A stretch of DNA of 6,769 bases from Burkholderiales bacterium (GTDB lineage Bacteria; Pseudomonadota; Gammaproteobacteria; Burkholderiales; Burkholderiaceae_C): contig JAGWTL010000155.1 of the NCBI GenBank assembly GCA_028869035.1, positions 1 to 6,769 of the forward strand. Reading direction: 5' to 3'. Below are positions 5,787 through 6,769 of this stretch, one piece after another. Position 1 is the stretch's first letter; every line of letters begins with the position of its first letter. A model generated the notes under the pieces. It searched no databases and had not been told where the DNA came from. It worked only from the letters and a program-made list of their open reading frames with translations. A program made the translations under genes and the position numbers.

Positions 5787-6753
5787 GGTCCAGGGTCCAG
5801 ACTCCGTGCGGCGACTTGCCCACCCGCACCTGGCGCACGACCTGGCGCGTCGTCGTGTCGACCACACTGAGCTTCTGCGCCCAGCGCGACGACAGCAGGA
5901 TGTAACGGCCATCGGCCGTCAGGTCCATGCAGTCCGGTCCGCCGGGGCCGGGGTACTGGTCCACGACGGCCATGGCCTTGTAGTCGATCTTGCTGATGGT
6001 GTTGGCCACGCGGTTGCTCACCAGCACATGTCGGCGGTCGCCCACGGCGCGAAAGGCGTGCGCGCCCGCGCCGGTCGGAATCATCTGCGTGAGGGCCGGC
6101 AGCGGCATGGCCAGGTCATAGACCTCCACCCCCTCGCCGCCGGTCAGGCCGACCAGCAGAAAGCGGTCGTCAGGCGTGCCAAACACGTCGGCCGGCAGGG
6201 GGCCGGTCTTGATGCGCCAGAGCAGTTGCTGGCGCTGCAGATCGATGGCCACCAGCTCGTCGCTGTCCTGCATGGACACGTAAGCCGTGGTGCTCTTGCT
6301 GTCGATCCAGATATGGCTGGGGGTCTTGCCGGTGGGAACGCGCCTGGCCAGCGTCAGGTCGCGGCCATCCCAGCGGTAGATATCCACGTGGTTGAGCCGG
6401 TTGGCGGCCGTGACAAACCACTGCATGTCAGGCGAAAACCTGAGTTGGTAGGGATCGAGGATGCCGCGCACGGTACGCTGCACCTCGGCAGTGCGCGGGT
6501 CGACGAAGGTCAGGGTGTCGCTGAAGGCATTGGCGATGATGAGCGACTTCTCATCCGGCGTCAGATAGAGGTGGTGCGGCTCCTTGCCAGTGGCAAAGCG
6601 CTTGATCTCCTTCCAGCTCACCGGGTCGATCACGCTCACATCGGCGTCCTTGGAGTTGAGCACGAAGATCGGCGCCGGCTGCAACTGTGCCATGGAGGGC
6701 CCGGCCGTGAGGACCAGCAGGAAGACGAAGGCACGGGAAAAAAACTGCAGCAT
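5770..6753 (-). CDS. Secreted YncE/YVTN-type seven-bladed beta-propeller protein
   Basis: This 327-residue protein has a signal peptide (MLQFFSRAFVFLLVLTAGPSMA, cleavage about 22/23), so it is predicted to be periplasmic. The rest is repeats of about 40 residues, each with a G-x-x-P-like turn, a hydrophobic strand, a D/E-G/K-R-x turn and a strand ending in a V-x-x-D/Y-D type motif. Repeat starts are near ATGKEPHH (54), RGILDPY (96), PTGKTPSH (140), KTGPLPAD (182), PTGAGAHA (226), PGPGGPDC (268) and RVGKSPHG (310). The last strand probably joins the N-terminal one (VSVIDP, 39-44) to close a propeller of about seven blades. Such proteins act as binding platforms, and no catalytic residues or heme motif are visible. 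It is the first gene of the tight minus-strand cluster. The ATG at 6751-6753 has no ribosome binding site in the few bases available upstream. The gene appears complete, but its promoter lies outside the window. Confidence 0.92.
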   Translation of the reverse strand: MLQFFSRAFVFLLVLTAGPSMAQLQPAPIFVLNSKDADVSVIDPVSWKEIKRFATGKEPHHLYLTPDEKSLIIANAFSDTLTFVDPRTAEVQRTVRGILDPYQLRFSPDMQWFVTAANRLNHVDIYRWDGRDLTLARRVPTGKTPSHIWIDSKSTTAYVSMQDSDELVAIDLQRQQLLWRIKTGPLPADVFGTPDDRFLLVGLTGGEGVEVYDLAMPLPALTQMIPTGAGAHAFRAVGDRRHVLVSNRVANTISKIDYKAMAVVDQYPGPGGPDCMDLTADGRYILLSSRWAQKLSVVDTTTRQVVRQVRVGKSPHGVWTLDHAPRQ

Positions 6754-6769
6754 GGAACATTCGGGGCTA

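Noticed and set aside
4713..5870. Plus-strand open frame of 385 codons opposite the deacetylase and part of the desaturase
   Set aside because: It spans two well-supported minus-strand genes and has composition typical of an antisense shadow, with no domain signature.
5787..5912. N-terminal extension of the polysaccharide deacetylase
   Set aside because: It overlaps the propeller gene out of frame, is Arg/Ser-rich, and would bury the clear signal peptide that starts at 5786.

Overview
The window looks like ordinary chromosome from a GC-rich betaproteobacterium, most likely Burkholderiales and possibly Comamonadaceae. I infer this from the base composition, the glutamine synthetase sequence and the mix of families, not from a search. 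All seven genes I can support lie on the minus strand, so transcription runs from high to low coordinates. I see no RNA genes, CRISPR arrays, insertion sequences, phage genes or attachment sites.

Upstream block (6753 to 2287). Five genes are packed with almost no space between them: a secreted seven-bladed YncE-type beta-propeller, a secreted NodB-type polysaccharide deacetylase, a membrane sterol desaturase/fatty acid hydroxylase-family enzyme, an EI24/CysZ-family membrane protein, and a stand-alone CinA-N/molybdopterin-binding-fold protein. The junctions are a 17-nt overlap, a 6-nt gap, a gap of about 25 nt and an 8-nt overlap, so a single transcript with translational coupling is likely. 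The first three suggest envelope functions (secreted propeller, carbohydrate deacetylation, lipid oxidation). The last two look like a separate coupled pair. No shared pathway can be proved from sequence.

Regulatory gap (2080 to 2286). This 207-bp stretch holds the clearest regulatory signal in the window: a near-consensus sigma-54 promoter (GG-N10-GC) about 40 nt upstream of the expected 5' UTR end at glnA, and a strong NtrC-type enhancer palindrome about 136 bp upstream of the predicted transcription start. A weaker second site touches the stop codon of the preceding gene. This is the classical nitrogen-starvation control arrangement.

glnA block (2079 to 664). This encodes an intact 471-residue type I glutamine synthetase with the adenylylation tyrosine, closed by a strong bidirectional rho-independent terminator at 595-624.

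Downstream gene (505 to 11). This is a small secreted protein of unknown function with two cysteines after the signal peptide and a predicted coiled coil, apparently with its own promoter. The genes usually expected further downstream of glnA in this group (ntrB/ntrC) would lie outside the window and cannot be confirmed. I found no strong evidence of an undescribed system. The most useful leads are the NtrC/sigma-54 region, the altered NodB metal motif and the unusual five-gene cluster.
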